64,000 nucleotides of DNA from contig CAYOTO010000016.1 of the NCBI GenBank assembly GCA_964406945.1, forward strand, positions 1 through 64,000. Reading direction: 5' to 3'. The position numbers were made by a program, and so were the translations under genes. The stretch comes from UBA2266 sp964406945. Its GTDB lineage: Bacteria > Planctomycetota > Phycisphaerae > Sedimentisphaerales > Anaerobacaceae. Shown here piece after piece: positions 61,919 to 64,000 of the stretch. Position 1 is the first letter of the stretch, and each line of letters starts with the position of its first letter. The notes beneath the pieces are model-generated. The model saw nothing but the letters and a program-made list of their open reading frames with translations, was not told the DNA's origin and made no database searches.

Positions 61919-62407
61919 TTAGGCTTCCTTGTCTTTCTGTGTGTCGAGCAGGAAGTGCGCTCATAAATACTTGCCCTTCAAGTACTTATAGGCCTTAATT
62001 GGGCCTCAGAACTGATTCCACAGCAGTTGCAGACTCTGACCTAACTGCGGCCGTACTCAAAGCCGACTGAAAACTGACGCTAGAATGACGTCGAGCCGGC
62101 CCGCGACGAAAGACAGTGTTTGTCCGAACAGGTGGCCTATGCTCCTCGGACAATCGTGTCCGTATGGCGTGCTCAGGCGTGCCGAGCCTGCGTTGAAGCA
62201 CTTCGATGTGCAGCAGACGGAATGACCGGGCACATCAGGATTTTACTTTCGACAGGGATTCTACTGATTCACTACTGAAACCAATCGGATTTCAGGGCGG
62301 GGGAGTTGATGTAATTTTGGCTGGGGGCGGCCTGTTGCAGAGGCTTGTATTCATTGGAGCGGTTGTATGGCGTGAAGCAATCGTCGCTTCAGAAGGTTAT
62401 GCAAGGG
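61919..62407. other. Gene-poor region
   Basis: No supported gene is seen in this 489-bp stretch. The two short ORFs (about 61995-62201 minus and 62206-62472 plus) lack start signals and recognisable motifs. A short stem AGGCC-TTAATTG-GGCCT (near 61991-62007) is present. The composition looks more mixed than neighbouring coding DNA, in line with decayed mobile-element sequence. Confidence 0.45.
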
Positions 62408-63655
62408 CTATTTCTTTATGTCGTAGGCTGAGAGGGTGTCGCCATGTCGGATGTATAGAGTTGCTTCGCTGATTGCCGGGTGGGCCCAGTGGCGGCCTTT
62501 GCCGTGCGAGGACTGAAAAGTGCTGACAACCCGGAATCGCTCGGGATTGGGTTTGACCAGGGCGACGGTTCCGTCTTTTTCATCATAGCAGTAAAGCATT
62601 CCGTCGGCGTATATCACGGAGCCCTTAGTCTGCCACCTGTTGACGTACTTTTCGGCTCCGGTCTCCCATTCGATGCAGGCCCAGTCGCCGTGGAAGACGG
62701 AAGCGTAATCGGAGCCGTAGATAAGGCCGTCGACGAGGACCACTCCGCCGTGGTGGCAGTCGAGAACCGTGTCCGTCCATATCCTGTGGATTGCTGCTGC
62801 GTCGGGACTGAGGCTGTACATCGCTCCGCCATCGTTGTAACCGCTGGTAGCGTATAGAGAGCCTTTGTGGTAAACAGGGCTGACCGGATTTATGGCGGTC
62901 GGATCCTCCTGATAATCGGCGAAGCGATCTGTCCAGAGCGGGTTGCCGGTCGAGGCGTCGACGCCCACGAGGTAATCTTCGAGCATGGTTACAACGATGG
63001 TGCGGCCGGACCGGGTGATGAGAATCGGTGAGCAACAGGCCGACTTCTGGTCGTGTATTTGCGCTGCCCATACTGTTTCGCCGGTTTTTCTGTCCAGGGC
63101 CGCAATCGTCGCATCGGATCCTCCCGGCGTGCAAATTACGTTATTCCCATACACGAGGGGGCTTTCGGCGATTCCCCACGGGCCCGGTCTTCGGCCGAAT
63201 CTGTCGGCGGTGTCTACCTTCCAGATGAGCCTGCCGGTTGCCGCATCAAAGCAGAGAACATTGCCGGTTCCGCTGATGAGGTATAGACGGTCTCTGTGGA
63301 AGGTTGGCGTGCACCGTACGCCGGGCATCGAGCGGGTCCATTCGGGGCCGTAGCTTCTTTGCCAGAGGATGCGGCCTTCGAGATTGACTGCGGTAAGTAT
63401 GCCGGTTCCGTTTCTGCGATTAAGGCCGGTCACGTATATGCGGCCTTTGGCGATTGAAGGGCTGGAATAGCCTTCATGAATGCCGGCGATGGTCCACTTG
63501 TGGGCTGGGCCGTTTTTCGGCCATTCGTCCAGCAGGCCTGTTTCAACCGATTTTCCATCCCGGTTCGGACCGCGGAACTGGGGCCAGTCGGCGGCACAGC
63601 ATGGTGCGGTAATCGATGCGGCAAATATCAGTGCAATTGCTGGTATCCTGGTCAT
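62408..63655 (-). CDS. Secreted PQQ-like beta-propeller protein
   Basis: The 415-residue protein has a signal peptide (about 1-21, ending CCAA) directly followed by DWPQFRGPNRDGKS, the entry motif of planctomycete PQQ-like propellers. Blades such as CFDAATGRLIWKVD and ALDRKTGETVWAA and a C-terminal repeat complete a likely seven- or eight-bladed fold. The frame is open to 63748, but a promoter occupies that stretch, so the ATG at 63655 is the start. There is no membrane anchor besides the signal. The role is unknown. It is likely periplasmic or extracellular and stands alone. Confidence 0.82.
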   Translation of the reverse strand: MTRIPAIALIFAASITAPCCAADWPQFRGPNRDGKSVETGLLDEWPKNGPAHKWTIAGIHEGYSSPSIAKGRIYVTGLNRRNGTGILTAVNLEGRILWQRSYGPEWTRSMPGVRCTPTFHRDRLYLISGTGNVLCFDAATGRLIWKVDTADRFGRRPGPWGIAESPLVYGNNVICTPGGSDATIAALDRKTGETVWAAQIHDQKSACCSPILITRSGRTIVVTMLEDYLVGVDASTGNPLWTDRFADYQEDPTAINPVSPVYHKGSLYATSGYNDGGAMYSLSPDAAAIHRIWTDTVLDCHHGGVVLVDGLIYGSDYASVFHGDWACIEWETGAEKYVNRWQTKGSVIYADGMLYCYDEKDGTVALVKPNPERFRVVSTFQSSHGKGRHWAHPAISEATLYIRHGDTLSAYDIKK

Positions 63656-63720
63656 AAGTTTTGATCCCTGCAGTTTATCTGTACAGACTGTTGCATCGCA
63701 CGGAACGGAGCTATAAGCCA

Positions 63721-63749
63721 TAATAACGCCTTTTGATGTATAGGTCAAG
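63721..63749 (-). promoter_or_regulatory. Promoter of the secreted propeller gene
   Basis: On the minus strand, TTGACC (63749-63744) and TATTAT (63726-63721) are spaced by 17 bases, 65 bp before the ATG at 63655. It supports the later start codon. The -35 lies in the loop and stem edge of the inverted repeat at 63732-63773. Confidence 0.62.
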
Positions 63750-63773
63750 AACGGTCCTATATATCATCAAAAA
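63732..63773. repeat. Imperfect inverted repeat over the promoter
   Basis: The arms TTTTGATG-TATAGG (63732-63745) and CCTATA-tat-CATCAAAA (63757-63773) pair over 14 bases with a three-base bulge and an 11-base loop. The repeat overlaps the spacer and -35 of the propeller promoter. It may be an operator. It also lies 30 bp after the S24 repressor stop, but has no T-tract typical of a terminator. Confidence 0.5.
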
Positions 63774-63802
63774 TCAATCCGCTTCACGCCGAACGGGATT
63801 GG

Positions 63803-64000
63803 TCAGAGGTTCTGGTATTTTGCTACGGCTCTGTAGATTCCGTTGATTCTCTTGCCGTCGACGGTCATGGGGGGGTGGTTTTCGTTTCTGGGGTGGAGGC
63901 GGACTTTGTTGTCAGGCTCCAGGAAGACCCTTTTGAAGGTGGTCTCGTGGGGGTCGGTGAATCGGACGAAGCAGTCGTCGCCGGAGCGGACCTCGGCGGC
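63803..64000 (-). CDS. S24/LexA-type repressor, C-terminal part (5' end outside window)
   Basis: The open frame encodes the last 65 residues of a protein that enters from the right edge. GDDCFVRFTDPHETTFKRVF matches the end of the S24 (LexA/CI-like) peptidase fold, in which the Lys after TTF is the usual position of the catalytic base. RLHPRNENHPP follows as in the family. The N-terminal helix-turn-helix would lie beyond the window. Such proteins are SOS or phage-type repressors and are common in mobile elements. This fits the att-like site nearby, but chromosomal copies also exist. Confidence 0.72.
   Translation of the reverse strand, partial: AAEVRSGDDCFVRFTDPHETTFKRVFLEPDNKVRLHPRNENHPPMTVDGKRINGIYRAVAKYQNL

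Noticed and set aside
62206..62472. Plus-strand 88-codon ORF overlapping the end of the propeller gene
   Set aside because: No ribosome-binding site or known motif, and it overlaps a well-supported gene on the other strand.

Overview
The window reads as a nearly continuous, gene-dense chromosomal stretch from a bacterium of the phylum Planctomycetota, most likely an anaerobic or facultative member of the Phycisphaerae. This is inferred from gene content, not from a marker gene. The pointers are sulfatases, Tat-exported Gfo/Idh oxidoreductases, many PQQ-like beta-propellers, a DUF1559-like protein with an H-x9-DG signature, an HzsA-like multidomain protein, type II secretion pseudopilins and a split GcvPA/GcvPB glycine decarboxylase.

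Layout. 1-1.4 kb: the end of a sulfatase gene and a small pilin-like membrane protein. 1.4-6.6 kb (minus): a partial type II secretion/pilus operon with GspE, two GspF-like proteins and three pseudopilins. 6.97-8.1 kb: an ECF-type sigma factor and a zinc-type anti-sigma factor. 8.2-16.2 kb (plus): PQQ-like propeller, GT4 glycosyltransferase, LolD/MacB-like ABC ATPase with its very large permease, and a second propeller. 16.2-25.9 kb (plus): a tightly packed operon behind a good sigma70-like promoter. It encodes an NHL protein, a small tetra-cysteine membrane protein, a Tat-exported polyferredoxin, a NapH/NosR-like membrane Fe-S protein, a membrane-anchored propeller, a fused NuoE-NuoF flavoprotein, a NuoG/GltD-like flavoprotein and a DegP-like lipoprotein. 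The two flavoproteins together resemble an electron-bifurcating Stn (Sporomusa-type Nfn, BfuABC) transhydrogenase, here placed with membrane and periplasmic redox proteins. I regard this as the most interesting system in the window.

25.9-31.5 kb (minus): gcvT-gcvH-gcvPA-gcvPB plus a DUF4190/DUF1559-like gene. 31.7-39.4 kb (plus): BNR-repeat protein, exported PepF-like M3 peptidase, HzsA-like/SUMF1 fusion and SGNH hydrolase. 39.4-42.1 kb (minus): two Tat Gfo/Idh oxidoreductases. 42.3-47.9 kb (plus): aconitase X large and small parts, a DPP-IV-like peptidase and a Tat sulfatase. The aconitase X and prolyl dipeptidase pair suggests use of (hydroxy)proline-rich peptides.

48.1-55.0 kb: an unusual enzyme set: GH3-family acyl-amido synthetase, enolase-superfamily epimerase/racemase, ketopantoate-reductase-like protein, nitroreductase, and a fusion of an SDR with an alpha/beta hydrolase that has Cys at the nucleophile position. 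It is followed at 55.1-61.7 kb by a TetR regulator with a clear operator and a complete RND efflux pump. The arrangement suggests a small-molecule pathway with its own export, which is inference.

61.7-64 kb: a 21-nt tRNA 3'-end fragment next to a terminator, and an integrase-tail-like remnant (a likely attachment scar). Then come gene-poor DNA, one more secreted propeller gene with its promoter, and the 3' end of an S24/LexA-type repressor gene cut by the window edge. No intact tRNA, rRNA, CRISPR array, insertion sequence or replication origin was seen.
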